Assembly (NCBI RefSeq): GCF_048544455.1
Contig: NC_133537.1
Coordinates: forward strand, 16,615,541-16,679,540
DNA length: 64,000 nucleotides
Origin: Silene latifolia
Taxonomy: Eukaryota; Streptophyta; Magnoliopsida; Caryophyllales; Caryophyllaceae
Direction: 5' to 3'
The notes under the pieces are model-generated. The model searched no databases. It was not told the DNA's origin and saw nothing but the letters and a program-made list of their open reading frames with translations. The first letter of the stretch is position 1. The number at the start of each line of letters is the position of its first letter. Made by a program: the position numbers and the translations under genes. Of this stretch, positions 55,301-64,000 are shown piece after piece.

Positions 55301-58300
55301 GTGTGATATATGCATAATTTACAAAAGTATTTTGGTACCTTTCCTCCATCTTGATTGAACCTAAGTGGTGTCCTTGTAAGTTGTAGACTTGTAGAAGTGT
55401 CCGTTTATTATCTACTCCGAAAGTACTCCATTATTTGTATTGAATGCCAATAAGATTAATTTTGTTTTGCTCATATACCATGTACTCCTTTCATTCAATC
55501 CAAATTCTAGTTCATTTTGTGAGTAGTACCGGAATTGCTGAAATGTTCTACTCTGATATGCTTTAGGGTGTACCAGAAGCATTGATGAAGTCAGGGGCTG
55601 TATATAAGTATGATTTGTCTATTCCTGTGGAGAAAATGTATGATCTTGTGGAGGAAATGCGGACACGCCTTGGTAATTCATACATATTATATCATTTTAG
55701 TTCTGGTACTGTTGTCCTTTTTATGGCCAGCCTTAAGACACGGGACAACTCGAAGACAACTGTGGAAATTGTGACTTTCTGGCAATAATCTTGCCATCAA
55801 TCAATCAATACCATATATTAAATCCAGAAACCAAGGGACTTCAATGTAACTAAAGAAAGTTATACAAATTAATTATACTATATAGTTTTAAATCACTAGC
55901 ACCGTGTGATGGACCCGATTAAAGGGATCTCAATGCAAATATTATATAGTTTGGGTTAAAATTAAATTATATAAAAACTTGGTAATTTTCCTAAACATTT
56001 GTAAGAGACTAAAATATGGTCAATTTCCTTAAAATAAAATAGTTAATTAAGATGGTCAATTTCCTTGAAATAAAATAATTAATTAAGATGGTCAATTTCA
56101 AGGAGACTAAAAGAAAAAAGATGCTTGGTAATTTTCCTAAATATTTATAGAAGATGGTCAATTTCCTTAAAATAAAATAATTAATTAGTATAAACATGCA
56201 CACTTATGGTATTAATTATTATCATCTTAAAATTATATATTAAATTTAAAATCTATGCAATTTTATTGAACTTTATAGTCTATTAGATGTATAGAGATGT
56301 TAATTATTTAACATAAAAAAATATAATATAAGTAGGTTATAAATATTTCAAGTTAGATTCCATAATATATAATATTGCATAATTCTTTCGATTTGATTTA
56401 ATGCATATATGTAATATATTTATATAAATATATAATTTTCTTAAAATTGCATTCCTAAGTAGTAAAAGTAATTTCGTCTTTAAAGAAAAGAATGTTAATA
56501 ACATTGGATATAGTTATATGATAATAATCACTCATTTGAATAGTAAAAGTAACAATATTATTAGCGAGATTAGTGAAAGTGGTAGAAACAATAACGGGAG
56601 TAGTGAAATAATCAATATTAATGCAGCAATAGTGAAAGTAACAATAATTACGGCGGAAGTAGTGAAATTATCAATATTAACAAGAGTAAAATATTAATAG
56701 CGGGAGTATTGAATTTGTCTCAAAATTTATTTCACCGTAATTTTAAGATAAAAATAGAAAAATATATTAATGATAAATTTATGGGTTATGCAACTTTAAC
56801 TAATTTTATTTAATGAAAAAAAAAATTAATGGTAAGTAGAGGTAGCCCGGGCGAAGCCGGGCACCAATACTAGTTGTTATTATTCTGAAACTGGGTAGAT
56901 ATCGAGTATCAATAACATTTATTGAATCTTTTAATGGAAACTACCCCTCATAACCCTAAAAAGTCACTCCTCTACCTCCGAAATCCCCTCCTTCACCCCC
57001 AAAAATACCAGATTTGGTGTTTTTGGGTGTGAGAGAGTGATATTTTAGGGTTATAGGTGGTGATTATGAGGATGGGTGTGGTTGCGATCGGTTGTAAGGG
57101 GGTCACTAAGGTGGTGGGGTCGGGTGAAGTGGTACTGGTGGGGTGGCTTTGGTGATTGTTGGTGGTGAAAGCTGGTGGTTTAGGGTAGAGGTTGGTGGTG
57201 AGTAAAGGTAATATGGAAAGGGTTTGGGACACTTTGGTGGGTGGGGGGAGAATGAGGGCTAAACCCACACTGAAAAATCGGTAAAGGGAATGGAAAAAGG
57301 TAGCAAACAAACATCAAGTAAGAGAATTGACTAATTTCACTCTTTCATTTCCCTGAAACCCCCCAACCAAATGTTTCCTTAAGGTGGAACTTCAGAGTTC
57401 AGCCTCTCACTTTACCATCCCTTCTATATGAGTAATTTATCTACTAGTATAGACCCCACGGTATATATAGTTTTTTTTTTTACTTTTTTTAGAGTATTAT
57501 TTATAAATTTTAAATTGACAATTTATTTTTCATGTTTCTTTTCATTATATTTTGATTTGAAAACTTAAAATTAAAATCGTAAGAAGTCATGAATTGAGTA
57601 TTTTTAATGAAAAATTTTCTTTTACCGAGAAAGTAATGATGTTATTTTGTAATTTTTTACTAATAACATTTTTTTAACCGCAACTTCTTAAAATGTCAAT
57701 GAATTTTTATTGTAAAATTCTTTAGACAAAAATAAAAGAATATCTTTATCATAAAAAGACTGGATATAAATTTGTGGGGAATGTAAAATATTGAATCTTA
57801 TAAATACTTCCATTTAAAAAATTATGCCTATTTATAACTCATCATACCTATAGTATATGCCAAAAATACTAAGCCCAACTTTAGGAAATATTTTTAGGCC
57901 GGAAAAATGAGAGTTTCACCTATTCTTGTACTCAGTAGTAGATATAGCCATATAGGGGATTATGAAGCTTTTTGTAAAATATGTCGAACTTCAGTCTTCC
58001 TAGCTTTCTGTTTAGCTGCAACATGGACTCTTTGTGTAGGTCATCCAGCTAATGTTGTCGGATATGGCCATCTGGGAGATGGCAACTTGCACCTCAATAT
58101 AACCTCTCCTCAGTATGATGATGCTGTAAGTTTCTTATATCTTGTAGAAAAGTAACGAAAAAAAAAAAAGAATGCTGAATGTTATGTGGAGTACTCAGCT
58201 AAGTTTGGTGGCAGATTTTAGCGCAAATTGAGCCCTTTGTTTACGAGTGGACATCTAAACATCGTGGGAGTATTAGTGCTGAGCACGGTGTTGGACTGAT

Positions 58301-58986
58301 GAAAGCAAACAAGATTTACTACAGCAAGTCTCCCGAAGTCGTAAGTACATCTTGTTGGTAGTTTTAGTCTATTGTTCTTTAGTACTCGTTGGTTTACTAA
58401 GCAAACTGGCAGTCTTGTGTATTTATGTTAATTGATTTCTCATTACGCCCTTCCGCTCAAATTCTTGAAAGAAAATTACCAAGCAAAGGCCATCTCTTCA
58501 AGTCTGACTTCTTTTCTGCATTTCTACCATTATCCCATCAAATCGATAGAGATCCAGTAGTTTCTTGAGTTTTTTCATTCTCCCTTTTATGCATTGCTCG
58601 GGCATGAGAATGTGTTATCTTGTCAGTTTTCCCCTGGTTATTGCATTTTTTTTTAACCAGAGCTTTACTTTGTGAATTTTTAACTAATCACACACTCAAA
58701 TACCTGTCAAATATCCCAGATAAGTTGAAATTAATTGGTAATAAGCAGAATTTATATACTCCGTAAATGATTCTTGTTAGTAGTGCAGGCGAATCAATTA
58801 TCAATCTATATCAGATTTGAACTATTTCGATGTCTAGGAATCGAATCATACTTTTAGAAACATGCATGAATGAATCTGCGTAAAATGCAGGTGCAATTGA
58901 TGGCCTCAATCAAGAATTTGATGGACCCGAAGTGCATACTAAACCCATATAAAGTTCTTCCACATTCACTCAGCAGCAAGAACTGA
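43465..58986 (+). CDS. D2HGDH: D-2-hydroxyglutarate dehydrogenase, mitochondrial
   Basis: This FAD enzyme oxidises D-2-hydroxyglutarate to 2-oxoglutarate in mitochondria and passes electrons to the ETF/ETF-QO system, important in lysine breakdown. The fifteen exons are 43465-43573, 45768-46126, 47412-47513, 48395-48442, 48921-48991, 49455-49573, 50772-50867, 51267-51375 (±1), 52212-52292, 52593-52693, 53481-53589, 55567-55672, 58040-58125, 58215-58340 and 58891-58986. All introns are GT..AG and phases match, giving about 572 residues (Arabidopsis about 559). Exon 1 encodes an Arg-rich, acid-free leader suited to mitochondrial import. The FAD-binding domain shows [16 protein letters not shown] and [21 protein letters not shown]. 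The C-terminal cap shows [15 protein letters not shown] (metal/substrate His) and [12 protein letters not shown]. An ATG in frame at 45695 gives a longer exon 2 if intron 1 is kept. Introns carry several mobile elements. Confidence 0.93.
44932..45239 (+). mobile_element. TRIM retrotransposon in D2HGDH intron 1
   Basis: This is a 308-bp miniature. Its LTRs are 44932-45003 (72 bp) and 45161-45239 (79 bp, with an extra 'ttataat' duplication), both TAATAGGAAT..ATCTATCA. TGGTATCAGAGCCA (45004-45017), complementary to initiator tRNA-Met, abuts the 5' LTR. A polypurine tract, GAGTGAGGGAGCG, precedes the 3' LTR. The 5-bp duplication is CATAC (44927-44931 and 45240-45244). It has no coding capacity. 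An ORF crossing it is spurious. Confidence 0.9.
46268..46313. repeat. Poly-T run of about 45 bases
   Basis: This is a homopolymer in D2HGDH intron 2. It could be the tail of a retroposed sequence on the opposite strand, but no body is recognisable. Confidence 0.8.
46510..46667 (+). repeat. Tandem repeat, 63-bp unit, 2.5 copies
   Basis: The unit starts ctagaaacttatcccac and ends ttaaattttctcaa. Copies begin at 46510, 46573 and 46636, and differ at very few positions. Because 63 is a multiple of three, the array creates a repetitive ORF, but it lies within D2HGDH intron 2 and is not coding. Confidence 0.9.
49131..49240 (+). mobile_element. tRNA-derived SINE-like sequence
   Basis: Box A (TTAGCTCAACTGG, D-stem AGCTC/GAGCT perfect) and box B (GGTTCGATTCT) have tRNA-like spacing. 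The anticodon stem and acceptor do not pair, and it ends in 'gaaccaaaaaaaa'. So it is a SINE head or a tRNA relic in D2HGDH intron 5, not a functional tRNA. Confidence 0.5.
53953..54690. mobile_element. TIR element in D2HGDH intron 11
   Basis: This is a 738-bp stretch with inverted ends ATGATACTCGGACTCG and, complemented, ATGATGCTCGGACTCGGG. Inside, 'gtgtccaaatataa' and 'ggatacgttgaccgtgtcc' words repeat. It has higher CG content at both ends. No transposase is found. The class is unclear because no target duplication is evident. Confidence 0.55.
55805..56873 (+). mobile_element. Helitron (non-autonomous) in D2HGDH intron 12
   Basis: The 3' end has a perfect hairpin, GCCCGG-gcgaag-CCGGGC (56845-56862), then 'accaata' and CTAG followed by T. 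The 5' end is probably TCAATACCATATATTAAATCC at 55805, preceded by A; nearby TCAATC repeats make this ambiguous by a few bases. It is about 1.07 kb, AT-rich, with 'aatagtgaaa(g)taa' and 'ggtcaatttccttaaaata' words repeated. There is no Rep/helicase. Confidence 0.7.
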
Positions 58987-59697
58987 AGTAACCGTAATTT
59001 ATCAACCTAGTACTGGCAGGAAATAGAACAGGCATCGTTTTATGACATGCAATTTACTCTTAAGACTGCTTGAACATTTGATTGAAGCTTAAGCTGGAAA
59101 TACCAAGCAATTCTATTGGGACTTGTAGCTGTTTATGATCAAGAATTCAAGATCATGAAGATGTCAATTTCTCTTCAACTTTGGTTTACTGTAGGTCTGT
59201 AGTGTTCTTGCATACTCTGATTTTGGTGTACTGTAATGGTGTGTATTATCTTGAAGTTGTCATTGAACATAATAACTCGCTAGAAGCCATGTCAAGTTGT
59301 GTCGGAAAACACCGATGATCATGGTCAGACAAAATCAGTTCTTACAAAAAGGGGTAATTGGGGTCCTTACTATTGTACATTGCTTGTTGAATGTAATTTT
59401 TGGGGTTCATCCCTCTTCCTAAGGAAAAATAAAAGAAAAACATTTCATGTATGTTTTTAAAAGACAGCCGAAAGTCTTTTCGAGTAGCAAAAACAAGTGT
59501 ACCGTGGTAAAAAGGTGACGAGCTATATGGCCAGTGTTGCTACGACGTCGTTACTCACATGTAAAAGGCGTTTCCACTTTCTACATGCAGGTTGAGCAAG
59601 GAATTTCAAAAAGAAAAGAAAATTGTTTTTGAAGCATAAATTGGAGTGATTTCCGAATGGGTCGTACTTTTTAACATACGATTTTACTATTTCACAT
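58987..59697 (+). other. D2HGDH 3' UTR and downstream flank
   Basis: An AATAAA signal lies at 59428-59433, about 440 bases after the stop, preceded by a T-rich stretch. This fits a long 3' UTR. The remainder is unassigned. Confidence 0.5.
59428..59433 (+). terminator. Polyadenylation signal, likely for D2HGDH
   Basis: AATAAA occurs 440 bases after the stop codon, followed by 'catttcatgtatg'. Plant signals are loose, so this is suggestive only. Confidence 0.4.
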
Positions 59698-60654
59698 ATG
59701 CTTTTTACGTCATACTCTTGTCATTTTTTTCATCTCCCTCACCCAATTGATTTTACCCACTCCTTCCGTTCCTCTCTCTTCATCACCACCGACAGCACCT
59801 TCAACGGCCGACCGTACTCTAACCACCTTGGCTTTCCCCATCCTCTGGATACCCTAGATATCTATCTCAATATCCCGCCCCGTTTTCCTGATTTCCTTGT
59901 TTCTGGTTATGTTGAATTGTCAATGTGTTGATCTGATGTTGATTAATTTAGTGACATTAATTAAGGGTGCAGAGTGTAAACGCGAGGGGAGAGAGAGGAA
60001 AAAAAAAACCCCAAATTAAAAATCCCCCAAAATCGATTGCTCCTCGCCGGCGACTTCTCCGGTCGCCTCTTTAGGTCGCCGGCGAGGCTAATACAACCCT
60101 TTCCTTTCTAGATTCTCACCACCATCCGGTGGCTTTGCTGTACGTGGGATTTTGATAGTCATCCGGTCTGTGGTTTTGCAATAAAGGTTGATCGTTTTTC
60201 AATTGTGTGTCGCGTCTACCATCTGTGGTGTGATTACTTTGGACCGTTTTGTCGTTGCTGCTCTACGGTCCACGCAACACCACTGGTGACATCGTCTTCT
60301 CTTTTATTGTGATTTTCTGTTAATTAGGTTTTTGTATAGTTTAATAAGCTTCTCCAGTTTCTTTCTTGGATTTCCATATCCGAGTTACAGTCTTAGTTTA
60401 CTGTCTTTTGGAGTGGTTTTGGTTACTAATCGTTTTCGTAGCATCGGTCTTGTTGCTCTTGCTGGGTTTGTTGTCTGAGTGCATACTTCCATATGTATGC
60501 AAGCTTTATTTGGGCTTTCAAGTTGTTTTTGGAAGTTTAGTGTCCTTTTTTATTGCCATCTTGAAGTTTTTTCTCTCTCTCTCCTGGGGTGGGTTTTGGT
60601 TTGCTGGAGTACTCGTCCTTAGTTCCAGTTTAGGTCTCAAGCTGTTGTAGAACT
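59698..60654 (+). promoter_or_regulatory. Leader-like region of the TPR pseudogene
   Basis: It has purine-rich 'gaggggagagagagg' at 59978, then GC-rich 'cgccggcgac' words repeated, then a T-rich segment. This looks like the transcribed leader (with a possible intron remnant) of a plant gene. Small ORFs here (59698-59931, 60366-60650) show no conserved domain. Confidence 0.4.
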
Positions 60655-62363
60655 ATGACTTCCATTGACGGTCATCGGAAATTTCTGGAAGCTTTTGCGT
60701 GTGCCCAGGTTAGCGATGGGTTTATGGAGAATGATGGGGATAAGATGTTAGACTATTTTATGAAAATGTAGGGGTCAGCTCGGTTAGGTTAGGTTTAGCT
60801 GAAGTGAGGGAGCTTAAAGATAAGGGAAACAGTTTTTTTAGACAAAAATATTTTGATATATATAGCCGCAGCGTGCTACGATGAAGCTTGTAAACTGCTT
60901 AGTTTAAGCTTGAGAAATAGTGAAGGTGAAGATATTCAATCTTTATCTGACCTTGTTATTTCCCTTATTTCTAATATGGTTGCATGTGCCTTGAAACTTG
61001 AGGAATACAAAGTTGCTGCGGGTATGTGCTCCATGATCTTGGACACATTTCCTTGAAATGTTAAGGCAATGTTTCGAAGGGCGGTTGCTTATATGAAGTT
61101 GAAAAGGTTTTCGTTAGCTGAATTGGATTTGGTTGAGGCCTTAGTTGTTGAACCTAGTAATAAGGATGTGTTAAGGGAATTAGATATGGTAAAAGGTCAC
61201 ATTCTCATAAAGAAAAATGGTAAAAGAGTGTTGGAGGTTGCTATTGAAGATGGCGTGGATGGGAACAATAAGAAGCATGTTCATATCTTGGCATCTGACG
61301 TGGGTATAAAAGATAGTGAAAGCGTGATCACGGAGGTGATGGAAACTCAAAGTGAGGTGAGTATCAAGGAAAATGAGAGTGTGAATATGGAGGTGACGGA
61401 GGCTCAAAATACTTGTGCTAATAAGTCATTATTGAGTTCTCCAAAAAAGGAGGTGGTAGTTCCCGTCTAAGGATCTCCGCACAATCTTATAAAAAGTTGC
61501 TGGATGGTAAAAAGGTGAACTTTTACCGTAAACGTGATTTGTCAACTTTAACAATTCGGATTCTTAAGGGTGAGGTTAATAAGGAGAAAGACACTATGAG
61601 AGACACTATAAGAGAACGATGTAAGAAGAAGAAGAAGAAGAAGAGGAGATGTTCCAAAAAGTGGAAACCTAAGATAATGAGGGCAATAAATAAAGACATG
61701 ACTCCCATTGATATTATCAATGTGAAACATGATTTTCCTAGCGAAAGTTTGAACGCGTCCTCTACTGAGACCGTGACTTCAAGTGCGTCTTCAATATGTG
61801 ACAATTTTCCCCCTCATGGTACTCTTACTCCCCAAGATAACACTAGGGGTGTTGTTAATTATCCAAGCATCCATGTCTCTCTGGTGAATGAAAAGGCTAC
61901 TTTTATTTGCTCTGTAGCTCAGAAAGCTTCTAATGACCATCAACCTTTCATTTTCTCAGCTTGCCCTAAGAAGTGGAAGATTTACTCGTTTGAGAAACCA
62001 CCATGCGCCCATTTTACATCTATGCTTTTCAGGTACCCCTCTACTCGTCATGTGCATGAGAAATGGAGAATGACCATTTTCAAGAAGAATCATAGCCAAG
62101 AGGATGAATCTCCAAGACACAGTTTATCTACTCTCTCCAAAAGTAGATCTCTCTCCCATAAATTTCTACGTCCTCGTGGCGTAAGTGTGTCTTGTTGCAA
62201 GTACTCTTCTAAAGCTCAATTACCGAAAAAAAGAAAAGATATGGTATCCTCAATGTGCTACTCCAGCAACTCTTTGAAGAAGCCTCGTATTTTAATTACC
62301 ACCACCCCTAGTTTAAGTTTTTGTAATAATAATGTAGTGTTTGCACCTGACTTAGAGATGTAG
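60655..62363 (+). pseudogene. Intronless TPR-protein copy, broken
   Basis: The N-terminus is MTSIDGHRKFLEAFACAQVSD with ENDGDKMLDYF. A TPR region follows (ELKDKGNSFFRQKYFD, YDEACKLLSLSL, NMVACALKLEEYKVAAGMC, VKAMFRRAVAYMKLKRFSLAELDL), then a linker and a basic C-terminal half ([15 protein letters not shown]) of unknown family. Lesions are TAG at 60769-60771, a frame change just after it, another near 60855-60870, TGA at 61054-61056 where TPRs usually have Gly, and a frame change in the A-run near 61442-61447. Nothing interrupts the homology as an intron would, suggesting a processed copy or a decayed intronless gene. The TPR part would bind a protein partner such as a chaperone tail; I cannot name the parent gene. 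Confidence 0.65.
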
Positions 62364-64000
62364 GTGTGCTTCGTGTAAGGAACCTTTGTTTATAATTGCC
62401 AAAAAAAAAATTAGTGACATCAAATATCATCATTATCATCTCTGGAGAAGGGCAGAGTAATACCATTAAAACAATGGAGAAAGTAGGTGCAGTACGTACC
62501 AAACTTAGAACTCTAGTGTCTTGCACCACCCTAAACAGCGCACTACCCTAACCACTGGTGTATGATTATAACGATCGTGTCATCCACCAACGCACCACCA
62601 TTATCCCATAAACCCTAATTTCATCATGTAATGATCAAATAATAAACATTAATAAATTAAATAAAACTCAATATAACATATTAATAATTGATAAACAATT
62701 AAATTACGTCATTAATTGGAGAATTACGATCCATTGTTCAAGTCTTCAAGCAATTAGATTAGAGTTTAGTGGAAAATGTTGATATAAGAATTAATTTGCC
62801 TAGTTTACGTAAAAGGGTATGATATGGAAAGTAAATGAAAAAAAATATGTGAAAGAGTAAAATTCGTATGTGAAAAAGTAACTCCGTTTCCGAATATGGT
62901 GTTGAAAATAAAAATAATTCTCATTTTACGCTAGAGTTGAATTTAATTCTCAATATGGTGTGCATGTAGGTTTGGATTACCTTCCAAACCAACATAAACG
63001 CCATATTGAGAACTAAATTTTAGTCAAACCTTCAAAGTGAAAAGACATTACTTTTCATTAAATATTTTCTATGTTTTTCATTTCATATGATTTTATTTAA
63101 TTAATAATGGTTCATTAATCTATTTCTTTAAATGTTGGTCATAAAGAAACATAATTAAAAAATTATGTATTAGTGTGCTACAAAATATATATCCAAAATA
63201 TTTAAAATGATAAGTTTGTCTTGGTAAGAAAGTTATGCAAAATGTAAATTATGGAGTAGTTTAGTATGCTATGAATTAATTATGAATTTGGTTTAAAAAA
63301 TCAGTTATATATGTATACTGCATAAGAGGGGTTAATTTTTTATTCATCCATATAACATAAAGTATGTTTAGAATAAGTTTACATGAAATAATAAATAGGA
63401 AAAATTACAAATAACCACCATGTATTTGCGTATTTTTACAAATAATTACCATGTATTTGCTTTTTTTACAAATATCACCCAAACGTTCACGTAAACTCCC
63501 CAATCACCACCGTATATCTGTCCCAAGTCACGTTTTTCTTATTTTCCGACTCGTTAGTTAGCGATTTATGTCTAATACCCAAATTACCCTTTCCCTATAT
63601 TACTCCTTACTTCCAAAATCATTCAATCATATTACTCCTTATTACTCCCAAAATCATTCGATCATTTGATAAATCGTCAAATTACTCCCAAATCACATGA
63701 ATCCCTTAATCCCCCAAATCCCTTAACCCCTAAATCTGTCGATCAATTGATCACAAATGAGCATCTTCATAGTTCACACCATTAAATAACTATGTACAGC
63801 TAAGCACCTACCATATCATGCCATCCTAAATTAATCTCCTTCTTTATCACCAATCCATCATAATACTCCATAATTAAATCGACAACCACTATCAAAGCTA
63901 CCCGCACTTCACATATACAATCATCAATGGATGCCATTACTTTTTCGATTCCGATTCGGTACTACCATCACCATGACAGCAGCCCAGAAATGATGGTCAG
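62364..64000. other. AT-rich intergenic region
   Basis: No gene is seen. It contains a foldback (62930-63033) and two near copies of 'accatgtatttgc..ttttacaaata' (63416-63474). The last 400 bases are C-rich on the plus strand ('cccaaatcccttaaccccta'). Confidence 0.5.
62930..63033. repeat. Foldback hairpin, about 45-bp arms
   Basis: The arms pair through TTCTCAATATGG.GT..ATGT.GGTTTGGA around a loop of about six bases ('ttacct'). It could be a small MITE or a hairpin RNA precursor. Confidence 0.6.

Overview
This window comes from a nuclear chromosome of a flowering plant, probably a eudicot. It has intron-rich genes with plant-type proteins, many MITEs, tRNA-Asp-primed Ty3/gypsy retrotransposons, a CACTA element and Helitrons. 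I suspect Caryophyllales from the general look of the repeats, but nothing here proves it. Two host genes are clear and diverge from each other. CYP90C1 (ROTUNDIFOLIA3-type brassinosteroid C-23 hydroxylase) lies on the minus strand; only its first four exons (8752 down to 1045) are inside the window. D2HGDH (mitochondrial D-2-hydroxyglutarate dehydrogenase) lies on the plus strand in 15 exons from 43465 to 58986. A broken, intronless TPR-protein copy follows at 60655-62363.

The space between the two start codons is 34.7 kb, but about 33 kb of it is one nested block of mobile DNA. I read five levels. (1) A Helitron of about 1.6 kb spans 9428-42374. (2) A minus-strand Athila-like LTR retrotransposon spans 9432-40745 and sits four bases inside the Helitron. 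(3) A 20-kb CACTA transposon (19110-39133) sits in the third codon of that retrotransposon's gag. (4) An LTR-type unit (24073-35954) sits in the CACTA's TNPD-like gene. It has a 21-bp inverted repeat at its two ends and an antisense ORF, and looks like a solo LTR of a Tat-like element. (5) A young minus-strand gag-protease retrotransposon (25604-33098) has LTRs of equal length (1,477 bp) that look identical, and sits inside the antisense ORF of level 4. Without the nest, the two host genes would be about 1.8 kb apart and head to head.

Both retrotransposons (levels 2 and 5) encode gag and a DLGAS-type protease but no reverse transcriptase, RNase H or integrase, so they depend on other elements. 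Both carry palindromes centred on CGATCG just upstream of the LTR TATA box. Level 2 also keeps a degenerate Athila-type 3' ORF and has spread the palindrome into two internal clusters. The CACTA keeps an apparently intact TNPA-like gene and arrays of TNPA-type subterminal repeats, but its TNPD-like gene is broken. It also holds a long foldback that could be a small-RNA hairpin.

The introns of the two host genes have collected small elements. CYP90C1 has a hAT MITE with an 8-bp duplication, a Tourist MITE with TAA, and a Mutator-type MITE with a 9-bp duplication. D2HGDH has a 308-bp TRIM, a SINE-like sequence, a 63-bp tandem repeat, a TIR element and a second Helitron. The last 1.6 kb is AT-rich intergenic DNA with one foldback.
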